Below are positions 55,055-64,000 of a stretch of DNA of 64,000 nucleotides, in pieces. Source of the DNA: Oceanobacillus jordanicus (lineage in GTDB: Bacteria; Bacillota; Bacilli; Bacillales; Amphibacillaceae). The position numbers and the translations under genes are program-made. Every line of letters begins with the position of its first letter. The stretch's first letter is position 1. A model generated the notes under the pieces. It was not told where the DNA came from. It saw only the letters and a program-made list of their open reading frames with translations, and made no database searches. The stretch covers positions 124,001 to 188,000 of the forward strand of contig NZ_JAIFZM010000008.1 of assembly GCF_022095695.1 (NCBI RefSeq), written 5' to 3'.

Positions 55055-55165
55055 AAGTGAAACTTCAATCAGTGGGGATTTTCGTTCTTCCCCCACTGAT
55101 TGTTAGCTGAACGAATCGGGGTGTTAGCGTCCGTTTACTCCCACTAAAAACTAACGGTTTCACTT
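55055..55165. repeat. Nested inverted repeats upstream of the nucleoside hydrolase gene
   Basis: An outer pair AAGTGAAAC (55055-55063) / GTTTCACTT (55157-55165) encloses an inner 11-bp pair AATCAGTGGGG (55067-55077) / CCCCACTGATT (55091-55101). It does not look like a simple terminator and resembles the small intergenic repeats spread through Bacillaceae genomes. The rest of 55166-55306 shows no gene. Confidence 0.6.
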
Positions 55166-55306
55166 CATGTTTTGAAGGGGGAGGCTTACGGACGGTTGCA
55201 CCAGGATAATTTTTACATTACATCCTATTTTATTTAACTACAATTTGTCCTATGCTAAGCAGATTGATATCTTCCATTAACAACAGAGACGAGGTTTCTA
55301 TATAAC

Positions 55307-55349
55307 ACAAAAAAGCATCCCCCTTGCTTCTTTTGCAAGGGAGATGCTT
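55307..55349 (-). terminator. Rho-independent terminator after eno
   Basis: A 14-bp stem with one A-C mismatch (AAGCATC then CCCTTGC) around a 7-base loop, and a TTTTTT run on the minus strand. It closes the glycolytic operon. Confidence 0.9.
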
Positions 55350-55363
55350 CACATTGTGTTTGT

Positions 55364-56680
<1,317 letters not shown>

Positions 56681-56713
56681 TCATCTTACCTGACTTTTGT
56701 TAAGATAGGCAAC

Positions 56714-58249
56714 TTACTTTAGTAAAGACTTTCCTGTCATTTCCTCTGGTTTGGAAACATCCAGTAGATCAAGTAGAGTTGGAGCAAGATCTGCAAGAAT
56801 TCCGCCGTCGCGTAATGCTGCATCCTCTTTTGTTACGATAACAGGCACAGGATTTGTCGTATGTGCTGTCATAGGGTCTCCATCCACTGTGATTACTTCA
56901 TCAGAATTACCGTGATCAGCGGTAATAATTGCATTTCCACCAAGAGAAACGATTTTATCGATTATTTTACCTAAGCATTCATCCACTGTTTCAATTGCTT
57001 TTATCGTTGGCTCAAGCATACCAGAATGACCAACCATATCAGGGTTTGCAAAGTTTAAGATAATCGCATTTTGATTTCCTTCATCAAGCTCTTTTAATAA
57101 CGCTTCTGTTACTTCATATGCACTCATCTCAGGCTGGAGGTCATAAGTTGCAACTTTTGGAGAATCGATAAGAACACGTTTTTCTCCTTCAAATTCTTTC
57201 TCGCGTCCGCCACTCATAAAGAATGTAACATGAGGATACTTTTCTGTCTCCGCGATACGTAACTGGTTTAAATTGTTTTGTGCCAGTACTTCACCAATCG
57301 TGTTATCAAGATTTGCCGGTTCGTAAGCTACGTAGCCATCCACCGATTCACTGAAATTGGTTAGCATAACAAAGTCAAGATCCTTCGGTACATTTTCTCC
57401 CCTGTCAAAATCACGGAAATCTTTATTGGCAAAAGTACGAGAGATTTGAATCGCTCTGTCTGGACGGAAGTTATAGAAGATAATGGAATCTTCGTCCTGT
57501 ACTTTACCTACTGGTTCGCCACTTTCATCTGTAATCACAGAAGGAAGAACGAATTCATCATAAATGCCATTTTTGTAGGAATCTTCTACTACTTCTTCAG
57601 CATTTGTATACGTCGGCCCGTCACCGTGAACCATCGCGTCATAGGCTTTCTTAACACGATCCCAACGCTTATCGCGATCCATGGAATAATAGCGACCAGA
57701 AACCGTTGCAATTTTTCCGATACCCAGCTCTTTCATTTTATCTTCTGTTTGGGCAATGTACTTTTTAGCTGTTTGCTGGCCTACATCACGGCCATCTAAA
57801 AATGCATGTACATAAACCTCTTCCAGGCCATTGTCTTTGGCAAGCTTCAGCAATGCGAACATATGGCTAATATGACTGTGGACACCACCATCAGACAATA
57901 GACCAAAGATATGCAACGCCTTGCCTTTTTCTTTAGCAGAACGAATTGATTTTAAGAAAGCTTCTTTTTCGAAAAAGTCTCCTTCTTTAATAGAAAGATT
58001 AACTCTCGTTAAACTTTGATACACAATTCTACCTGCACCGATATTCAGATGACCTACTTCGGAGTTACCCATTTGACCTTCAGGCAGGCCTACAGCCTCT
58101 CCACTGGCGGTTAGCTGATTATGTGCGTACTTCTCCCAGAATCGGTCGAAATTAGGTGTATTAGCTTGTTTTACCGCATTTCCCATCTCTTCATCGCGTA
58201 TCGCAAATCCGTCAAGGATAATCAATGCAGCTAATTTATTTTGTGTCAT
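56714..58249 (-). CDS. gpmI: Cofactor-independent phosphoglycerate mutase
   Basis: A 511-residue Mn2+-dependent enzyme of the alkaline phosphatase fold, interconverting 3- and 2-phosphoglycerate. [18 protein letters not shown] is the N-terminal metal motif, the phospho-Ser is in [16 protein letters not shown] (Ser62), and [11 protein letters not shown] (~402) plus [10 protein letters not shown] (~443) hold the second metal site. Its ATG overlaps the tpiA stop (TAATG), so they are translationally coupled. Confidence 0.97.
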   Translation of the reverse strand: MTQNKLAALIILDGFAIRDEEMGNAVKQANTPNFDRFWEKYAHNQLTASGEAVGLPEGQMGNSEVGHLNIGAGRIVYQSLTRVNLSIKEGDFFEKEAFLKSIRSAKEKGKALHIFGLLSDGGVHSHISHMFALLKLAKDNGLEEVYVHAFLDGRDVGQQTAKKYIAQTEDKMKELGIGKIATVSGRYYSMDRDKRWDRVKKAYDAMVHGDGPTYTNAEEVVEDSYKNGIYDEFVLPSVITDESGEPVGKVQDEDSIIFYNFRPDRAIQISRTFANKDFRDFDRGENVPKDLDFVMLTNFSESVDGYVAYEPANLDNTIGEVLAQNNLNQLRIAETEKYPHVTFFMSGGREKEFEGEKRVLIDSPKVATYDLQPEMSAYEVTEALLKELDEGNQNAIILNFANPDMVGHSGMLEPTIKAIETVDECLGKIIDKIVSLGGNAIITADHGNSDEVITVDGDPMTAHTTNPVPVIVTKEDAALRDGGILADLAPTLLDLLDVSKPEEMTGKSLLK

Positions 58250-59004
58250 TATTTACCAGCCTCCACGAGCTGCAAGAATGAGTCTGCCTCCAGACTTGCT
58301 CCGCCAACTAAGGCACCATCAATATCTGATTGAGCAAGTAATTCCTTAATGTTTGCTGGTTTCACACTGCCACCATATTGTAGAACAACTTTTTCTGCTG
58401 TTTCTTCTGATGTCACATCTTTAACAACATTACGGATATGTGTACAAACTTCATTTGCTTGTTCACTTGTGGCTGTTTTTCCAGTTCCGATCGCCCAGAT
58501 TGGTTCATACGCGATAATCGTACTAGCCACCTGTTCCTCAGAAAGTCCTTCTAAAGCAGCTTTTACCTGGTTGCCTACATGATTCATTGTTTCATTTGCT
58601 TCACGTTGATCAAGTGTTTCACCAACACAAACGATTGGAGTTAGACCGTGTTTAAATGCAGCCTGTGTTTTTTTATTTACTGATTCATCTGTTTCTGCAA
58701 AAAGCTCTCTGCGCTCAGAGTGTCCAAGTACGACATGTGTAACGCCGAGATCTTTTAACATTCCAGGACTTACTTCCCCTGTGAATGCACCACTTTCTTC
58801 ATAATGCATGTTTTGTGCCGCTATTTTCACTGGTGAATTTTTTGTTTGCTCCACCAAGCTAGCAAGGAAAGGGAATGGTGCACAAACAATTGCTTCAGTC
58901 TGGTCTGATTCGGGCGCTTTATTTACAACTTCTCCTACAAATTCAGTCGCCTCAGACAATACTTTGTTCATTTTCCAGTTACCTGCAATCACATTCTTAC
59001 GCAT
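58249..59004 (-). CDS. tpiA: Triosephosphate isomerase
   Basis: A 251-residue (beta/alpha)8 barrel. NWKMNK (Lys ~13), the catalytic His in [12 protein letters not shown] (~95), the catalytic Glu in [11 protein letters not shown] (~167) and the loop [12 protein letters not shown] (~211) are all present. It interconverts dihydroxyacetone phosphate and glyceraldehyde 3-phosphate. The ATG follows AGAGGTGATC. It lies between pgk (37 bp before it) and gpmI (overlapping by 1 bp). Confidence 0.97.
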   Translation of the reverse strand: MRKNVIAGNWKMNKVLSEATEFVGEVVNKAPESDQTEAIVCAPFPFLASLVEQTKNSPVKIAAQNMHYEESGAFTGEVSPGMLKDLGVTHVVLGHSERRELFAETDESVNKKTQAAFKHGLTPIVCVGETLDQREANETMNHVGNQVKAALEGLSEEQVASTIIAYEPIWAIGTGKTATSEQANEVCTHIRNVVKDVTSEETAEKVVLQYGGSVKPANIKELLAQSDIDGALVGGASLEADSFLQLVEAGK

Positions 59005-59041
59005 ACGATCACCTCTTCAATAAATTTTGATTCAAAAACAA

Positions 59042-60223
59042 TTATTTATCGTTTAAAGCTTCCACACCTGGAAGTGCTTTGCCTTCCATGAATTCTAGGG
59101 ATGCTCCACCACCGGTAGAAACATGATCCATGTCTTCCGCATAATCAAATTTCTCTACTGCAGCAGCAGAATCTCCACCACCAATTACAGTATAACCTTC
59201 TGTGTTTGCAAGGCTCTCTGCAACAGCTTTTGTTCCACCAGCAAATACGTTTAATTCAAATACTCCCATTGGCCCGTTCCAAATTACTAGTTTGGAATCT
59301 GCCACAATCTGGCTGTATTTCTCACGCGTTTTTGGCCCGATATCTAATGCTTCCCAATCCGCAGGAATTTCTTCAATATCTACAATTTTGGTATTTGCCT
59401 CTTCAGAGAAGTCATCTGCTACCACAACATCTACTGGCAATACAAAATTAACGCCGTTATCTTTTGCTTTTTGCATGAATTCTTTCGCAAGATCAAGTTT
59501 ATCTTCTTCTAATAAAGATTTTCCAATTTCATAGCCTTGTGCTTTGATAAACGTATACGCAAGTCCACCACCAACGATAAGGTTATCTACTTTATCAAGA
59601 AGGTTATCTATTACATTAATTTTATCTTTAACTTTCGCTCCACCTATAATGGCTGTAAAAGGACGCTCAGGGTTTTTAAGTGCTTTACCCAGTACCGCAA
59701 TTTCCTTTTCCAAAAGTTTACCAGCAACTGCTGGAAGCTTCTCCGCAACACCTGCAGTGGAAGCATGTGCACGATGAGCTGCGCCAAAGGCATCATTTAC
59801 ATAGATGTCAGCCATATCTGCGAATGCTTGAGCAAGCTGTTCGTCATTTTTTTCTTCCCCTGCTTCAAAGCGTACATTCTCTAAAAGTAGAATATCGCCA
59901 TCACTTAAGCGAGATAGGGCTTCGTTTACTTCACTGCCGTATACTTCGTCTGTTTTTACTACTTCTTTGTCAAGAAGATCGCTAAGACGTTTTGCAACAG
60001 GGTCAAGGCGTAACTCTTCCACAGCTTCGCCCTTTGGACGACCTAAATGACTGGCAAGAATAACAGTGGCACCTTGTTCACTAAGATACTTGATTGTTGG
60101 CAGGGCTGCCTTAATTCTAGTATCGTCTGTAACCTCTCCGTCCTTCATTGGTACGTTAAAATCGACACGACAAAAGACCTTTTTACCTTTAACGTCAACG
60201 TCTTGAAGTGTTTTTTTGTTCAT
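59042..60223 (-). CDS. pgk: Phosphoglycerate kinase
   Basis: A 393-residue two-lobed kinase making ATP from 1,3-bisphosphoglycerate. [15 protein letters not shown] (~18-32), SHLGRPKGE (~58-66), [12 protein letters not shown] (~113), [14 protein letters not shown] (~200) and the nucleotide-binding [13 protein letters not shown] (~348) are in the usual order. AGGAGGTTG lies upstream of the ATG. Third gene of the glycolytic run, 150 bp behind gap. Confidence 0.97.
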   Translation of the reverse strand: MNKKTLQDVDVKGKKVFCRVDFNVPMKDGEVTDDTRIKAALPTIKYLSEQGATVILASHLGRPKGEAVEELRLDPVAKRLSDLLDKEVVKTDEVYGSEVNEALSRLSDGDILLLENVRFEAGEEKNDEQLAQAFADMADIYVNDAFGAAHRAHASTAGVAEKLPAVAGKLLEKEIAVLGKALKNPERPFTAIIGGAKVKDKINVIDNLLDKVDNLIVGGGLAYTFIKAQGYEIGKSLLEEDKLDLAKEFMQKAKDNGVNFVLPVDVVVADDFSEEANTKIVDIEEIPADWEALDIGPKTREKYSQIVADSKLVIWNGPMGVFELNVFAGGTKAVAESLANTEGYTVIGGGDSAAAVEKFDYAEDMDHVSTGGGASLEFMEGKALPGVEALNDK

Positions 60224-60310
60224 TAAAACAACCTCCTGCTTTATTTAGTTATGTAACACATATAGCTTTTCCCTTAATAGTTTGAGGTTAATCATGTAAC
60301 AAGCAAAAGA

Positions 60311-60336
60311 CGAAGGAGGATTTATCTCCTCCTCCG
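60311..60336 (-). other. Hairpin between gap and pgk
   Basis: GGAGGAGA and TCCTCC-type arms form a 7 to 10-bp stem with a 6-base loop. The T run after it is weak. It may trim or partly stop the gap transcript and so raise gap expression over pgk; the sequence alone cannot decide. Confidence 0.5.
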
Positions 60337-60373
60337 CCTGCTTTAATCAACCTGACTGCTGGTAAGGTGAACC

Positions 60374-61405
<1,032 letters not shown>

Positions 61406-61426
61406 TTAATTTTATATATAAAAGGG

Positions 61427-62446
61427 TTACCCCTTCAATATCTCTTTCGCAGCTGCTTCATCCGTGATCAGAAGATTACTCTTCCCCTGTTTAAAATAAG
61501 AATCGATTGCTTTTCCTTTGGAGCTACCGCCCGCAATGGTCACAACATGATCGATTGTTTGAAGGTCCTCTAATTGAATGCCTACGGTGCGTACCTTATA
61601 TACAACATTACCCATTGCATCAAAATAGTAACCAAACGCTTCGCTGATAGCCTGTTTGTTGTAGAGTTCCACAGACACCTGTTCGGGTGTTTTTCGACGT
61701 TTCGCCATTGTCATGGCATCACCAATTCCGTGAAGGACAACTGTTGCTCCCTTAACCTGCTGAAGTGTCTCGTTAATCGATGGCTCGTTAATAATTGTCT
61801 GATAAGCAGATTCACTTAAAGGATCTGGCGCATAAAGCAAACGGTAGTTTACTCCGGCTTTTCTTGCCATTTCAGCAACGATTGTGTTGGCTTGGTTTTC
61901 TACCTTTTCCCCAATTCCCCCACGCGCTGGTACAAATAAATAATTATTTGTTTTATCTAATGGGTTCATGACATTCGCTACAGCTGCCATAGTAGTCCCA
62001 CCAGTCACAGCTATTATATCCTCGTTATCTACTACAGACTGAAGAAAGGAAACACAAGCTTTCCCCATTTCTTGTTTGACCCATTCATATTGATCACTAT
62101 TTCCAGGCACCACAATGACCTGCTCAATATTCAATTTATCCTTGATTTGCTTTTCTAAAACACTTAAACCTTTAATTTCATTCATAAATTCGGCCAACTG
62201 TTCTAGAATTACCTTACCCTCTTTTGAAATATACATTCCTTTTGTGGTAATTTTTATGAGTCCTTGTTTAGATAGGAAGTCGACCTCACTACGGGCATTT
62301 CTTTCAGACAAACCAGTGTTTTCCGCCAAACTACGTCTTCCAATTGGCTGAAACAAGTCTACACTGTGCAATACAGCATACCTTTGCTGCATTACTTCCA
62401 CTAAATCTGGAACTAGTTTTTTCTGCAAATCAATTAGATCACTCAT
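61427..62446 (-). CDS. cggR: Central glycolytic genes regulator CggR
   Basis: A 339-residue SorC/DeoR-type repressor. The N-terminal helix-turn-helix is RRSLAENTGLSERNARSEV DFLSKQG-like (~37-62). The C-terminal sugar-binding domain has VIVVPGNSDQYEWV (~110), AVTGGTTMAAVAN (~145) and VVTIAGGSSKGKAI (~306), the phosphosugar site. Fructose 1,6-bisphosphate normally weakens its binding. A tandem operator lies just upstream at 62465-62499, so it represses its own operon (cggR-gap and on). Confidence 0.95.
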   Translation of the reverse strand: MSDLIDLQKKLVPDLVEVMQQRYAVLHSVDLFQPIGRRSLAENTGLSERNARSEVDFLSKQGLIKITTKGMYISKEGKVILEQLAEFMNEIKGLSVLEKQIKDKLNIEQVIVVPGNSDQYEWVKQEMGKACVSFLQSVVDNEDIIAVTGGTTMAAVANVMNPLDKTNNYLFVPARGGIGEKVENQANTIVAEMARKAGVNYRLLYAPDPLSESAYQTIINEPSINETLQQVKGATVVLHGIGDAMTMAKRRKTPEQVSVELYNKQAISEAFGYYFDAMGNVVYKVRTVGIQLEDLQTIDHVVTIAGGSSKGKAIDSYFKQGKSNLLITDEAAAKEILKG

Positions 62447-62464
62447 TTAGATCCCCTCTTGCTG

Positions 62465-62499
62465 GACACAAAAAGTCCCAGATGGTTATATTGTGTCCC
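62465..62499 (-). promoter_or_regulatory. Tandem CggR operator
   Basis: On the minus strand GGGACACAATATAAC and GGGACTTTTTGTGTC are two half-operators with exactly 20-bp period, the GGGAC-N6-TGTC pattern known for CggR. The promoter-near copy has TAAC in place of TGTC. The site lies just before cggR. Confidence 0.85.
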
Positions 62500-62531
62500 A
62501 GAAACATCAAAAAAAACTTCCTTCGACATTT

Positions 62532-62559
62532 ATTATAGCAAAGATATAAAATTTCACAA
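62532..62559 (-). promoter_or_regulatory. cggR-gap operon promoter
   Basis: On the minus strand TTGTGA, 16 bp, then TATAAT, ending 33 bp before the operator pair. The -10 box is perfect and the -35 box weaker. Confidence 0.7.
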
Positions 62560-62602
62560 CCAAAATGAATTGTTCAGTCCTCCGTCTTCTACAAAAAAGT
62601 AG

Positions 62603-62845
62603 TCACCCGTCATTTTGAAACGCTCGTACAAGTGTGTTCCATCCCATTTGGGAACCATCAACAAAATTCTTTCCGATAATCACACATGGGATAAGTAAAT
62701 GATAGCGCTCCATCCACTCATCATTCGTTTCGATATCCCTTTCTATTAAATTAAAGCTATAATCCTTTTGAAGAAGCTCCAACATCATTTTTGCTTCATC
62801 ACATAATGAACAAGGGTTCTTTGTGTATAAAATTACATTTCTCAT
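62603..62845 (-). CDS. Glutaredoxin-family protein
   Basis: An 80-residue thioredoxin-fold protein with the redox CSLC motif (Cys12, Cys15; YTKNPCSLCDEAK) and the cis-Pro region in LLIPCVIIG. It fits the small YvyD-neighbour glutaredoxin class that precedes cggR in bacilli. ATG at 62845 lies 1 bp after the sigL stop, with AAAGGAA upstream, so it is translated together with sigL. A longer frame to 62893 lies inside sigL and is not used. Confidence 0.88.
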   Translation of the reverse strand: MRNVILYTKNPCSLCDEAKMMLELLQKDYSFNLIERDIETNDEWMERYHLLIPCVIIGKNFVDGSQMGWNTLVRAFQNDG

Positions 62846-62846
62846 G

Positions 62847-64000
62847 TCATGTTTCCTTTCTCTTGCTAGAAGATGGGATTTCCTGGCGCTCACGGTATTT
62901 CATTACTGTCCTTCTGGCGATGTGTAGCCCGTACACTGCCTCCAATTTTTCCTTAATCTCTCTATCTGATAATGGCTTCCGTTTATTTTCGTTTTTAACC
63001 AGGTCAGCGATTTGTTGTTTCACAACAATGGAAGAAGTTTTCGTACCATCTGATTGTTGAATTCCTGATTGCAGAAAAAAATTTAATGGAAATACTCCAC
63101 TTGCTGTTTGAATATATTTGTTTGAAACCGTTCTGCTTATTGTAGAAGTATGCAACTCAAGAGCATCTGCAATTTCTTTTAGTGTTAAAGGTTGAAGCAT
63201 GGACAAGCCATTTTCGAAAAAAGGAGATTGCTTCTCTATTATACAATGAATCACCCGTTCTAATGTATTAAGTCTATTTGAAATAGCTTTTCTAAGTGAT
63301 TCAACTTGGCTCCATTTATTATTAAGGTAACGTACAACGTATTTTTCATCTGACACGAATTGTTTATAATTTGGATTTATCTTTATGCTAGGGCTGCTCC
63401 AAGAAAAAAACGAAACATGCCATCTTCCCTGTTGCTTATAAATAGAAGCTTCCGGTGTAATATAGTTCGTCATTTTGGTTGTTATCCGCTTCCCTGGTTT
63501 TGGATCGCATCTTTTAACCTTTGCCAACAATCCTTCTACCTCAGGTTCGGACAAACTATAATATTTTGATATAGATGAAACATCCCCTGCAGCAACCCAA
63601 TTTAGTTTATCTTCTAACAAGTCTTGTAAAAAGTCAGGGTCGGGGGCATCTTGTGCTAGTTGTAGGTAAATGCATTCGCTTAGTGACCTGGCTCCTATAC
63701 CAGTTGGTTCCAACGATTGAATATACAATAGTGCTTTTTCAGCGCTTTGCAGGGTTATGTCACATGCATTGGCCCAAAATTCCAAATCAATCTCAAGGTA
63801 CCCGCTTTCATTTAGTGAATCAATTCCATATAAAACGGCATAATGTATCTCCTTGGGTATAGTTAGCATATATAATTGCTTTTTTAGTTTCTCATACATG
63901 GTTAACTTCTTCGCATTTAATTCGACAGGGGCTACTAGCCCCACTTTAGATGGATGGGAATAGGAAACACCATCCTGATAAATAACTTCTTCTATTAAAG
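62847..64000 (-). CDS. sigL: RNA polymerase sigma-54 factor (5' end cut by window)
   Basis: The frame runs on past 64000 with no stop, so the start (about 50-70 residues) is missing. About 384 residues are seen. The central part has LQSLEPTGIGARSLSECIYLQL, and the C-terminal DNA-binding half ends with the RpoN box ARRTVMKYRE (in HIARRTVMKYRERQEIPSSSKR). LTLKEIADALELHTSTISRTVSNKYIQT forms the -12 helix-turn-helix. It directs polymerase to -24/-12 promoters with enhancer proteins. The window cuts it, so this is not a true short form. Confidence 0.94.
   Translation of the reverse strand, partial: LIEEVIYQDGVSYSHPSKVGLVAPVELNAKKLTMYEKLKKQLYMLTIPKEIHYAVLYGIDSLNESGYLEIDLEFWANACDITLQSAEKALLYIQSLEPTGIGARSLSECIYLQLAQDAPDPDFLQDLLEDKLNWVAAGDVSSISKYYSLSEPEVEGLLAKVKRCDPKPGKRITTKMTNYITPEASIYKQQGRWHVSFFSWSSPSIKINPNYKQFVSDEKYVVRYLNNKWSQVESLRKAISNRLNTLERVIHCIIEKQSPFFENGLSMLQPLTLKEIADALELHTSTISRTVSNKYIQTASGVFPLNFFLQSGIQQSDGTKTSSIVVKQQIADLVKNENKRKPLSDREIKEKLEAVYGLHIARRTVMKYRERQEIPSSSKRKET

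Overview
The window is low-GC Gram-positive DNA from a member of the Bacillaceae. The right third carries the conserved Bacillus-type order rpoN/sigL - glutaredoxin - cggR - gap - pgk - tpiA - gpmI - eno, then secG - est - rnr - smpB - ssrA (tmRNA). Ribosome binding sites are strong GGAGG types and TTG/GTG starts are common. The exact genus cannot be fixed from this sequence alone; the gene content would fit the Oceanobacillus/Virgibacillus/Lentibacillus side of the family.

Layout. 1-4340: a luciferase-like monooxygenase running off the left edge, a DUF1836 regulator, a haemolysin III protein, an M42 peptidase and a Ca2+/H+ antiporter. 4351-7836: a csoR-copA-copZ copper operon (minus strand) and a divergent four-helix copper-storage protein (Csp). 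8550-14874: an uncharacterised gene and a flavin monooxygenase, then cadC-cadA, cadD and a BdbD/BdbC disulfide pair. 15675-17045: an M23 peptidase. 17209-21625: split CopC/CopD, CzcD, CzrA and a ZIP transporter. 21897-23514: AdaA facing a BASS/arsenic-type transporter. 23639-24090: a broken IS200/IS605 transposase. 24478-31920: a compact Tn7-like transposon with a TnsA-TnsB fusion, TnsC and two TniQ/TnsD proteins, with no cargo and no CRISPR genes seen. 32052-35284: an AbrB-like protein, a divergent MurE homologue and a D,D-carboxypeptidase. 35442-43917: a second copper cluster (short sirohaem-reductase-like protein, CopB-type ATPase, second Csp, response regulator/kinase pair, a broken membrane protein gene, BNR-repeat lipoprotein, SHOCT protein, YdhK lipoprotein). 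44690-45054: tmRNA. 45169-64000: the housekeeping block, with a zupT gene between rnr and smpB and a ptsI without ptsH.

How the parts work together. Copper is handled by two linked sets (CsoR/CopA/CopZ/Csp and CopB/Csp/two-component system). They share a 17-bp CsoR-type operator seen four times, including in front of the sirohaem-reductase-like gene. Cadmium and zinc are handled by CadC/CadA/CadD and CzrA/CzcD/ZIP. Glycolytic genes are headed by cggR behind a tandem CggR operator and a sigma-A-type promoter.

The most unusual parts are the Tn7-like element (including a tnsAB reading frame with no ATG, GTG or TTG at its apparent 5' end), the shared copper operators, and the AbrB/MurE-like/carboxypeptidase cassette.
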